From an uncultured Butyrivibrio sp. (GTDB lineage Bacteria > Bacillota > Clostridia > Lachnospirales > Lachnospiraceae), in NCBI GenBank assembly GCA_946623755.1, contig CAMORK010000022.1, forward strand, positions 1 to 35,628: a DNA stretch of 35,628 nucleotides, read 5' to 3'. Made by a program: the position numbers and the translations under genes. This document shows positions 7,805 through 15,428 of this stretch, one piece after another. The notes beneath the pieces were generated by a model. It saw nothing but the letters and a program-made list of their open reading frames with translations. It was not told the origin of the DNA and made no database searches. Positions within the stretch are counted from its first letter, which is position 1, and each line of letters starts with the position of its first letter.

Positions 7805-9343
7805 TCAAAGCTCAGCCAGTGCTTTGTAATCATCCTTAAGGTCTGCATAAAGCTTCTTATACAGCTTGTGGTACTCTGCGTACTTGGCAGCATTGTCAGC
7901 TACAGGCTCAGTCTCTTTTGCCTTGGTGATAAGCTTGTCGCAGGCTTCCTGAACGCTTGCATATACGCCGCTTCCTACACCTGCAAGAATTGCCACGCCA
8001 AGAGCAGGTCCCTGTTCCTGATCGATTGTTGCCACCTTGCATCCGTAGAGGTCTGAGAGCATCTGTCTCCAGATCTTGCTCTTTCCGCCGCCGCCGCAGG
8101 CCATCATCTCTTTTACGCTGATACCCATCTCATTAAGGATGTCGTTGCAGTCGCAAAGTGAATATGAAACGCCCTCCATAACTGCTCTTAAGAGGTGCTT
8201 TCTTGTGTGGATACCTGAAAGTCCGAAGAACACTCCTCTTGCCTTGTCATCAAGGTGTGGAGTTCTCTCACCGTTGAGGTAAGGAAGATAGATAAGTCTG
8301 TCTGATCCAACGGGAACTGTCTCGATATCGGCATTGATAAGGTCGTACGGATCAACTCCCTTTTCCTTGGCCTCTTCGATATAGCTCTGGCAGAAGTTGT
8401 CTCTGAACCACTTAAGTGAGAAGCCTGCTGCCTGTGTAACTCCCATGATGTGCCATGCGCCGGGTACTGCGCAGCAGCATGTGTGAACTCTGCCCTTAGG
8501 ATCGATTGAAACCTTATCAGTGTGTGCAAATACAACGCCTGATGTTCCGATTGTTGTGAAAGCTGTTCCCTCTCTTACTACGCCTGTTCCGATAGCTGCT
8601 GCAGCATTATCGCCTGCACCGCCTACTACTACTGTATCTGTAGTAAGTCCAAGCTGAGAAGCAACCTCAGGCGTAAGCTTTCCTGTAACCTCGCAAGACT
8701 CGTACATCTTGCCAAGGAGTGATCTGTCAATATTCAGTTTGTCAAGAACTTCCTGTGACCAGTCACGCTTTGCAACATCCATCAGCTGCATTCCGGATGC
8801 ATCTGAAACCTCTGTTGCGAACTCACCTGTCAGGACATATCTGATGTAGTCCTTGGGAAGCATGATGTGTTTGCACTTCTTGTAGTTCTCAGGCTCTTTG
8901 TTGCGAACCCATAAGATCTTGGCAGCTGTCCAGCCTGTAAGAGGCGGATTGGCTGTGATCTCGATCCACTTCTCTCTGGGCATGATCTGAAGCATCTCTT
9001 CAACTTCCTGCCCTGTTCTCTGGTCGCACCAGATAATGGAAGGTCTGATAACCTCACAGTTTTCATCAAGCATTACAAGTCCGTGCATCTGCCCGGAAAT
9101 TCCGATGCCCTTAATGTCAGCTGCATTTGCAACCTTGCCGGAATCAAGAGCCTCTTTTACAACTGCAGCTACAGTCTCAAGAGATGCCTTCTTCCAATCT
9201 GAAGGTTCCTGCTCTGCCCATCCGTTCTGAGGTGTATACATCGGATACTCATAAGCTCTCTCAGCAACAACGCCGCCGTTCTCATCAAAAAGAACTGTCT
9301 TGGTTGCCGAAGTTCCTACGTCTATACCTATAAGATAATTCAT
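7805..9343 (-). CDS. xylB: Xylulokinase
   Basis: Cytoplasmic FGGY-family kinase that phosphorylates D-xylulose to xylulose 5-phosphate. The N-terminal phosphate-binding motif IGIDVGTSATK is at 5-15. The xylulokinase-typical ISGQMHG lies near 82-88 (M86, H87, substrate contacts). The catalytic Asp is D245 in GGAGDNAAAAIG, and the C-terminal ATP-site GGGGKS motif is present. The start was placed at the ATG of MNYLIG (9343), because GGGAG lies 8 bases before it; a longer frame to 9361 has no site. It has its own promoter and leads the pair with the isomerase gene. Length (512 aa) is normal. Product and pathway fit the xylose end-product of this locus. Confidence 0.93.
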   Translation of the reverse strand: MNYLIGIDVGTSATKTVLFDENGGVVAERAYEYPMYTPQNGWAEQEPSDWKKASLETVAAVVKEALDSGKVANAADIKGIGISGQMHGLVMLDENCEVIRPSIIWCDQRTGQEVEEMLQIMPREKWIEITANPPLTGWTAAKILWVRNKEPENYKKCKHIMLPKDYIRYVLTGEFATEVSDASGMQLMDVAKRDWSQEVLDKLNIDRSLLGKMYESCEVTGKLTPEVASQLGLTTDTVVVGGAGDNAAAAIGTGVVREGTAFTTIGTSGVVFAHTDKVSIDPKGRVHTCCCAVPGAWHIMGVTQAAGFSLKWFRDNFCQSYIEEAKEKGVDPYDLINADIETVPVGSDRLIYLPYLNGERTPHLDDKARGVFFGLSGIHTRKHLLRAVMEGVSYSLCDCNDILNEMGISVKEMMACGGGGKSKIWRQMLSDLYGCKVATIDQEQGPALGVAILAGVGSGVYASVQEACDKLITKAKETEPVADNAAKYAEYHKLYKKLYADLKDDYKALAEL

Positions 9344-9358
9344 ACTTTTCTCCCATCC

Positions 9359-9375
9359 CACGCATAAATTGCGTG
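9359..9375 (-). promoter_or_regulatory. Inverted repeat in the xylB leader, candidate operator
   Basis: CACGCA/TGCGTG perfect 6+6 inverted repeat with a 5-base spacer, about 10-27 bases downstream of the predicted start point and just upstream of the ribosome binding site. The position suits repressor binding or an mRNA hairpin that hides the start. Confidence 0.4.
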
Positions 9376-9392
9376 CTCAAAAAAAATATATA

Positions 9393-9421
9393 ATAATACA
9401 ACTTAAAATACAACGTTACAA
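9393..9421 (-). promoter_or_regulatory. Predicted promoter of xylB-isomerase, with LacI/CcpA-like core
   Basis: Minus strand: -35 TTGTAA (9416-9421), 17-bp spacer, -10 TATTAT (9393-9398). The -35 is part of TGTAACGTTGTA, a near-palindrome around AACGTT, the kind of centre seen in LacI-family operators. It does not match the full cre consensus. The rest of the 138-base gap is AT-rich without another clear signal. Confidence 0.55.
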
Positions 9422-9481
9422 ATTTGCAGAAAAAACAGCGCTATTTCTATTCAATTTCACCATGCTTGTATTCTAATTTCT

Positions 9482-11599
9482 TCAAATATGTACATCTTGT
9501 TCGACGCATTTTACTCCGGTGAGTTCTTCCGATCTCTTATCAGGCTGATTCATGCCGGCATAAACTTTGAAGCTGCGTGAAAAGAGCTTTCGCTCGCCTT
9601 CATTGTCTACTGAAGTAAATGCCCTGGCCGCAACTCTTACAGTTACCTTCTTTTCCTCGCCTGCTTTTAGACTTACTCTCTCAAAGCCTGAAAGTGCAGG
9701 ATGAGGAATTGCAAGTTCAAAGCCTGTGTCCTTGATATAGATCTGAAGTACATCGTCTGTATCTACAGTACCTTCGTTGACAACAGTTACTTCAACGTTT
9801 GCTCCGTCGAACTCTCCGTCCTTAGTAAGAGTTTCTACCTTCATATCCTTAGCAACACACTTGCCGTATGTAAGTCCGTATCCGAAAGGATAAAGAGGTG
9901 TTCCCTCGAAGTATCTGTAAGTCCTGTTCTTCATGGAGTAATCCCTGAAGTCTGGAAGATCATCCGAACTTGCATAGAAGGTAACAGGGAGTTTACCTGA
10001 AGGTGATACGTCTCCGAAGAGAATATCAGCGACACCTCTTCCACCCTTTGCTCCCGGATACCATGCCTGGATAACTGCAGCTGCCTTATCCTGTGCCACG
10101 CCAAGGTTGATGGAACTTCCTGACATGTTGATGACAACTGTAGGCTTGTCACAGTCAAGGACTGAATTAAGGAGCTGTCTCTGAGGAATAGGAAGCTCAA
10201 GATTGATCTTGTCTCCTGATGCAAACTGGTTACCTGCATCACCCTCTTCGCCCTCAAGATTCTCATCAAGTCCGACTACAACCACCATAACATCTGAGTA
10301 GTCAGCGATAGTCTGAACCTCAGAGAGTCTGTCGGGATAATCCTGATCTGAGAGGTTGCTCAGGTTCGGTTTCCAGAGGTCGCACCCCTCCGAATAAAGG
10401 ATTCTTGCATCTCCTGCCACCTTGTCCTCAATACCCTCAAGTACTGTGATAAACCTGGAGGATGTTCCGTGATAGTTACCCTGAAGAGCTATTCTGGAAT
10501 CAGCATTTGGTCCAACCACACCTATTGTCTTAAGCTCTGACTTCTTAAGAGGAAGAATACCGTCATTCTTAAGAAGAACAATACTCTCTGCTGCTGCCCT
10601 GTCTGCAACTTTCTGGTGCTCATCACACTCAACAACTGTAAACGGAATGTTGTCATACTCTGTCTTGTCAAACATTCCAAGAAGAAATCTTGTTGTAAAG
10701 AGTCTTACTGCAGACTCTGTTATCTGCTCCTCAGTGATAAGTCCTGCTCTGTATGCATTCATCATCTTCTGGTATGTGCATCCGCAGTTTACATCGCACC
10801 CCATCTCAAGGGCCAGCTGAACTGATTCCTCAGGAGTTGCTGTAACCTTGTGATTCTCGTGGAAATCTCTTACTGCCCAGCAGTCGGATACGAAGTGACC
10901 CTCAAAGCCCCACTTGCCTCTAAGGAGATCCACCATGAGCGGCTTGTTGGCGCAGCATGGTTCTCCGTTGGTTCTGTTGTAGGCACCCATAACAGCCTCA
11001 ACATTTCCCTCTTTTACACAGGCTTCAAATGCAGGAAGGTATGTCTCCTCAAGGTCCTTCTTGCTGGCCCTGGCATCAAAGAAATGTCTGTCAGCCTCAG
11101 GTCCTGAGTGTACAGCAAAGTGCTTGGCACAAGCTGCTGCCTTCATGTACTCTCCGTCTCCCTGTATTCCCTTTATAAAAGGAACAGCAAGGCTGCCTGT
11201 AAGATAAGGATCCTCTCCGTAAGTCTCATGTCCGCGTCCCCATCTCGGATCACGGAAAATATTTACATTGGGTGACCAGAAAGTAAGTCCCTTGTATATA
11301 TCTCTGTCACCACGCTTTGACTGCTCATTGTATTTGGCTCTGCCTTCCTCAGCGATAACCTCTCCGACCTCTTTCATCAGATCCTTGTCGAAGGCTGCTG
11401 CCAAGGCAATTGCCTGTGGAAACATAGTGGCCGTGCCGGCTCTTGCTACACCGTGAAGTGCTTCGTTCCACCAGTTATAAGCAGGAACTCCAAGTCTGTC
11501 TATGGCGGGTGAATCATATCTGAGCTGTGATGCCTTCTCTTCTACTGTCATCCTGGCAACAAGCTCTTTTGCCCTTTTTCTTGCTTCTTCTCTGTTCAT
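9482..11599 (-). CDS. GH3 beta-xylosidase / beta-glucosidase, cytoplasmic
   Basis: Family 3 glycoside hydrolase of 705 aa without a signal peptide. The N-terminal barrel has YNWWNEALHGVAR (41-53), ETYGEDPYL (125-133), the K159-H160 pair (AKHFAVHSG) and the nucleophile D239 in GHFVSDCWAV. The alpha/beta sandwich (about 340-560) and a C-terminal fibronectin-III-like domain (about 590-690) follow. The WWNEALHGVA signature is shared with bacterial beta-xylosidases, and the neighbours support a role in cleaving imported xylo-oligosaccharides to xylose. The gene lies behind the terminator of the first importer operon. I see GAGGGA before the ATG but no convincing promoter in the gap, so part of its expression may be read-through. 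Beta-glucosidase or arabinosidase activity cannot be excluded. Confidence 0.9.
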   Translation of the reverse strand: MNREEARKRAKELVARMTVEEKASQLRYDSPAIDRLGVPAYNWWNEALHGVARAGTATMFPQAIALAAAFDKDLMKEVGEVIAEEGRAKYNEQSKRGDRDIYKGLTFWSPNVNIFRDPRWGRGHETYGEDPYLTGSLAVPFIKGIQGDGEYMKAAACAKHFAVHSGPEADRHFFDARASKKDLEETYLPAFEACVKEGNVEAVMGAYNRTNGEPCCANKPLMVDLLRGKWGFEGHFVSDCWAVRDFHENHKVTATPEESVQLALEMGCDVNCGCTYQKMMNAYRAGLITEEQITESAVRLFTTRFLLGMFDKTEYDNIPFTVVECDEHQKVADRAAAESIVLLKNDGILPLKKSELKTIGVVGPNADSRIALQGNYHGTSSRFITVLEGIEDKVAGDARILYSEGCDLWKPNLSNLSDQDYPDRLSEVQTIADYSDVMVVVVGLDENLEGEEGDAGNQFASGDKINLELPIPQRQLLNSVLDCDKPTVVINMSGSSINLGVAQDKAAAVIQAWYPGAKGGRGVADILFGDVSPSGKLPVTFYASSDDLPDFRDYSMKNRTYRYFEGTPLYPFGYGLTYGKCVAKDMKVETLTKDGEFDGANVEVTVVNEGTVDTDDVLQIYIKDTGFELAIPHPALSGFERVSLKAGEEKKVTVRVAARAFTSVDNEGERKLFSRSFKVYAGMNQPDKRSEELTGVKCVEQDVHI

Positions 11600-11703
11600 A
11601 AGTAATCCCTCAAATCAATAAATTTTCAGTTAGCTTTACATATTCAATTCTAATGTGAAGGATACCAAATTTCTCACCACATCTTGCCAAGTACTCACTA
11701 AAT

Positions 11704-11735
11704 AAAAACGAGGCCACGCCCGAAGGCGCAGCCCC
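11704..11735 (-). terminator. Terminator after the first sugar-binding lipoprotein
   Basis: Minus strand: 11-bp stem (arms 11725-11735 and 11710-11720, some G-U pairs) with a UUCG tetraloop, then GTTTTTATTT. It is one of the strongest terminators in the window and separates the importer operon from GH3. Confidence 0.9.
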
Positions 11736-11749
11736 TGTTAAATCCATTA

Positions 11750-13471
11750 TTATGGAAGCATATCTGTTCCGGGGAAGTACTCATCCCACTTAGCTGTACG
11801 CTCGTCGATGATAGCCTGTCCGCCTGCTGAGAGGTAATCAGCAATGCCGGCTTCCCAAACTGCATCGAAGTCAGCAGTTGAAGCAACTACAGCCTGATCA
11901 TAAACCTGATCTCTCTTAGCTGAAAGAGTATCACCTACACCTGCCTCAGCCTCTATAACACCAACGTTAACGTTCTTAGGCTCAAGTCCGTCAGCCTTTG
12001 AAATCTTGTCAGCAGCGCTTACAAGCTCAGGATCCTGTCCTGCATAACCATATGCGATTGAAAGGTCAGCAAGCTTCTGATCACCGAAGTATGTTCCGTT
12101 ACATGTGATTGTGTAGTCAATGTTCTTACCTGAGTTCTGGATTGCATCGCCTTCTGCTGCGATGATCTGGATAGCACCACTCTCAAGAACTTCATGTGTA
12201 ACGCCCTCTTCACCGGCCTGGAGATACTTGATTGTCTCAGGCTTTGAAATGAAGTCAAGGTAAAGAAGAGATGCAAGAGGCTCTGTGTTTGTTGTAGGGA
12301 AGAAGAGCTTTCTGTCACCAGCTGAAGAGTAAAGCCACTTAGCATACTTGCCGTCTGCATTCTGGAAGCAGTCAACTGCTACGAACTTAGCATCAGGACC
12401 AACGTTTCTCTGAAGGTTAGAGTTGATTGAATCTTCACCGTTTCTGAATACATAATCCCAGTTGTGCTGGAATGCGCCAACATAGCCGGCCTTGATCATA
12501 TCGTCCTCAGTTGTGTCTCCGCTTCCGTAAAGAGCGAAATCCTTCCACATAAGACCATCGTTGTACCACTTGTTAAGGAGCTTAACAGCATCCTTTGTTG
12601 ATGCCTGTGTAACTGCTCTGTCATCGAATCCGTTTACATAATATTCTTTATCTGTGATCTTAGGATCCATGAAAGATGTGATTATGTTAGATGCTCTCCA
12701 GCCTATATCATAGCTTGTTGAGAAAGGAACCATCTTAGATGCGTCGCTTCCAAGAAGAGTATCAGCATTGTCTCTGAATGCAACGAGCATGTCCTCGAAC
12801 TCCTGAGTTGTTGTAGGAGCCTTCATGTTAAGCTTATCAAGCCAGTCCTGACGAACGAAAGTAACGATTCTCTGCTGCTCAGCACGTCTTCCTTCAAGTG
12901 CCCAAACCTCACCTGTCTTAGGATCCTTGTCCCAGAGCATGTTCTGCTCGCCAAGCCAGTTCCAAAGGTTAGGTGTGTCAGCCTTGTACTGCTCAATGAG
13001 GTCCTGAAGATCGATTACACCGCCCATCTGAGCGTATGTAAGAACTGTAGGATAGCTGTATGTTACACAGATGTCAGGAGCCTCTCCTGCTGCAAGAAGG
13101 TTGTTGATATCATCAACCTCTGTCCATCTGGGAACCTTCTTGAAGGTTACTTCTACGTTGTGCTCCTCGAGCATTCCCTTTTTGATGTACTCTGTGTACA
13201 TGTTGTTCTCAGGATCTGAACCGCCGTCATTTCCTCTGTCGTAGATCTCTACTGTGATCTTTCTTGTGTCAGCGAACTTACCGTCTGTAAGCTCTGATGC
13301 TGTCTCAGGCTCTGCAGCAGGTGCCTCAGCCTGTGTCTCTGTTGTTGCAGCAGGTGTTTCTGTAGTTGCTGCAGGTGTCTCTGTGGTTTCCCCACTGTTT
13401 GATGATCCGCAGGCAACTATTGAAAGAGCCATTGCAGATGCAAGAAACATAGATAATACCTTTTTCTTCAT
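11750..13471 (-). CDS. Sugar ABC importer solute-binding lipoprotein (LplA type)
   Basis: Extracellular, membrane-anchored binding protein of a CUT1-type ABC importer. Residues 1-20 are a lipoprotein signal peptide with lipobox IVAC and C21 as the lipidated cysteine. A Thr/Glu/Pro/Ala-rich linker with a repeated TETPAAT unit (about 29-50) precedes the binding domain. The 573-aa length matches the LplA/YtcQ group rather than shorter MalE-like proteins. Known relatives bind aldouronates or other oligosaccharides, as in the Paenibacillus aldouronate cluster. It is the last gene of GH115-permease-permease-lipoprotein, with GGAGG before the ATG. Its codon usage looks strongly biased (many CTT, GCT, AAC, ACA), as expected for high expression. 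Ligand is inferred from GH115 in the same operon. Confidence 0.9.
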   Translation of the reverse strand: MKKKVLSMFLASAMALSIVACGSSNSGETTETPAATTETPAATTETQAEAPAAEPETASELTDGKFADTRKITVEIYDRGNDGGSDPENNMYTEYIKKGMLEEHNVEVTFKKVPRWTEVDDINNLLAAGEAPDICVTYSYPTVLTYAQMGGVIDLQDLIEQYKADTPNLWNWLGEQNMLWDKDPKTGEVWALEGRRAEQQRIVTFVRQDWLDKLNMKAPTTTQEFEDMLVAFRDNADTLLGSDASKMVPFSTSYDIGWRASNIITSFMDPKITDKEYYVNGFDDRAVTQASTKDAVKLLNKWYNDGLMWKDFALYGSGDTTEDDMIKAGYVGAFQHNWDYVFRNGEDSINSNLQRNVGPDAKFVAVDCFQNADGKYAKWLYSSAGDRKLFFPTTNTEPLASLLYLDFISKPETIKYLQAGEEGVTHEVLESGAIQIIAAEGDAIQNSGKNIDYTITCNGTYFGDQKLADLSIAYGYAGQDPELVSAADKISKADGLEPKNVNVGVIEAEAGVGDTLSAKRDQVYDQAVVASTADFDAVWEAGIADYLSAGGQAIIDERTAKWDEYFPGTDMLP

Positions 13472-13524
13472 AACTCTACCTCCATATTTTTATATGTGAA
13501 TAATTTATTATTACCAACAAGGAA

Positions 13525-13571
13525 GTTCTGCTCTCGCCTGCAAGCAGGCTCGCCAGAACAAGGTTCGAACC
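13525..13571 (-). other. Structured spacer between permease and lipoprotein genes
   Basis: GTTCTG (13525-13530) pairs with CAGAAC (13554-13559), enclosing an internal loop and an inner GCCTG/CAGGC stem (13536-13540, 13545-13549). Directly after it is the 10-base palindrome GGTTCGAACC (13562-13571). There is no T-run, so read-through is expected. Such stems often protect or separate mRNA segments and could raise lipoprotein mRNA relative to the permeases. Confidence 0.5.
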
Positions 13572-13597
13572 AGATTCGAAAATACCTCATCAGGTTC

Positions 13598-14470
13598 TTA
13601 CTCTTTTACAGCGCCAAGCGTTACGCCGTGAATGAAGTATTTCTGAAGGAACGGATAAATGCACAGGATCGGGATTGTTGAGAACATTACGATCGCTGCC
13701 TTAAGAGATGCTGCAAGTCCGGGAGCCGAGAAGCCCTCCTGTGTAGCAACCTCTACCTGGTTTATGTTGTTGATGATGTTGTACAGAAGGAGCTGCAGTG
13801 TATAGAATCTGTCATCTCTCATGTACATCAGGGCATCTGAGTAACCATTCCATCTTCCTACCGCATAGAACAGTGCAAGTGTTGCCATAACAGGCTTTGA
13901 AAGCGGCAGATAAATGCTCATCAGAATCCTGAAAAGACTTGCTCCGTCAATCTCGGCAGACTCTCTCAAGCTGTCAGGAATTCCATAGAAGAAACTCCTC
14001 ATGATGATCATGTTGTAGACACTGAGTACACCGGGTATGATCAGAACCAGCGGGTTGCTGAGCAGGTGAAGCTTTTGCATCAGCAGGTAGTTCGGTATTG
14101 TTCCTGCGTTGAAGAACATTGTAATGGTTATAAAAATGTTTATTGCTTTTCTTCCCTTGAGATGCTCAAAAATAAGGGGATAAGCACAAAGTGTTGTCAT
14201 TGTCAGAGATGCTATTGTGCAGACAATTGTAAGGAATACTGTCCACACAAAGGCTCTTATGTACTTGGGATCCTTAAGCACTGTGCCATAGGCGTCGAAG
14301 TTAAGGCCCTTAGGTAAAAGATATACTTCATTTCTTACCAGGAAATCAGTTCCGCTAAGTGACTTGGCAAGAAGGTTGATCATGGGGATGACGCATATAA
14401 GGCTCACTACGAAGCAAAATATCACAAACACCCAGTCCCAGATTTTATCGGTAGTTGATTTTACTTTCAT
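13598..14470 (-). CDS. ABC sugar permease, YtcP/LplC type
   Basis: Second permease subunit of the importer, 290 aa with about six membrane helices. The EAA loop that contacts the ATPase is visible around residues 187-208 (ESAEIDGASLFRILMSIYLPLSKP region). The C-terminal LGAVKE ending is typical of this subgroup. GGGAGG precedes the ATG. It follows the other permease by 15 bases and precedes the lipoprotein gene. No ATPase gene is in the window; CUT1 importers often share one MsmK-type ATPase encoded elsewhere. Confidence 0.92.
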   Translation of the reverse strand: MKVKSTTDKIWDWVFVIFCFVVSLICVIPMINLLAKSLSGTDFLVRNEVYLLPKGLNFDAYGTVLKDPKYIRAFVWTVFLTIVCTIASLTMTTLCAYPLIFEHLKGRKAINIFITITMFFNAGTIPNYLLMQKLHLLSNPLVLIIPGVLSVYNMIIMRSFFYGIPDSLRESAEIDGASLFRILMSIYLPLSKPVMATLALFYAVGRWNGYSDALMYMRDDRFYTLQLLLYNIINNINQVEVATQEGFSAPGLAASLKAAIVMFSTIPILCIYPFLQKYFIHGVTLGAVKE

Positions 14471-14485
14471 CTCTTTTGTCCTCCC

Positions 14486-15427
14486 TTACCAGATTCCTCT
14501 CTCGCCAAGTTTACGAGAGATAAAGTTAGCCATCAGCAGGAAGAACACACCAACAACCGACTGGAAAAGTCCGACAGCTGTGGTCAGTGAGAACTGAAGT
14601 CCCTTAATACCTACACGATATACATAAGTTGCAATAACATCGGCAACCTTCATAACAAGGTTGTTCTGGAATGCGAAAGGTCTGTCAAATCCGCCGCCCA
14701 GGATATTACCGAGGTTCATGATAAGCAGTACCACGATTGTCGGCTTGATTCCGGGAAGAGTGATGTGCCACATCTTTCTGAACCTTCCGGCTCCGTCAAC
14801 GGCTGCCGCCTCGTAAAGTTCAGGGTTGATACCTGCAATTGATGCAAGATATACGATCGATCCCCATCCAAAGTTCTGCCAGATACCAAATCCGATGTAA
14901 CTTCCGATCCAGTGAGCTGCGTCATTGAGGAACGGTATTGATGATCCGCCCAGCTTCATGATGACCATGTTTACAAGTCCGTCATTGGGTGCAAGGAGCT
15001 GCAGCGCCAAGCTGTAGATGATGACCCATGAAAGGAAGTGAGGCATGTAAGCAATTGTCTGTACAACCTTCTTGTAACGCTGGAAGCAAAGCTCATTTAA
15101 TATAAGAGCAAATATGATAGGTGCCGGGAATCCGAAAACAAGATCCAGTAGGTTAAGTGTAAGTGTATTTCTAAGTGCATATCTGAAATCATTATTTCCG
15201 AATGCCTTGATAAAATACTCAAAACCGTGATTAGCTGCCAGTGGCAGTTTCCAAACACTCTCTACCAGTGAGTATTTCTTGAACGCAATCTGCACATAGA
15301 TCATAGGTGCATATTTAAAGATCAAAAGATACAACAGTGGTAAAAATAACATCACATAAAGTTGCCAGTACTTTTTAAGATAGACACCGGCGCCCGCCTT
15401 ATTTTGGGCCTTAGCTTGCCTGCTCAT
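14486..15427 (-). CDS. ABC sugar permease, LplB type
   Basis: First permease subunit, 313 aa, about six membrane helices. The EAA loop YEAAAVDGAGRFRKMW..LPGIKP is visible near residues 207-231. An N-terminal cytoplasmic segment (about 1-22) is basic. The start codon lies 1 base after the GH115 stop, with its AGGAGG inside the GH115 coding end, so the two are translationally coupled. The pairing with YtcP-type permease and LplA-type lipoprotein marks an aldouronate/oligosaccharide importer by analogy with the Paenibacillus system. Confidence 0.92.
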   Translation of the reverse strand: MSRQAKAQNKAGAGVYLKKYWQLYVMLFLPLLYLLIFKYAPMIYVQIAFKKYSLVESVWKLPLAANHGFEYFIKAFGNNDFRYALRNTLTLNLLDLVFGFPAPIIFALILNELCFQRYKKVVQTIAYMPHFLSWVIIYSLALQLLAPNDGLVNMVIMKLGGSSIPFLNDAAHWIGSYIGFGIWQNFGWGSIVYLASIAGINPELYEAAAVDGAGRFRKMWHITLPGIKPTIVVLLIMNLGNILGGGFDRPFAFQNNLVMKVADVIATYVYRVGIKGLQFSLTTAVGLFQSVVGVFFLLMANFISRKLGERGIW

Positions 15428-15428
15428 T

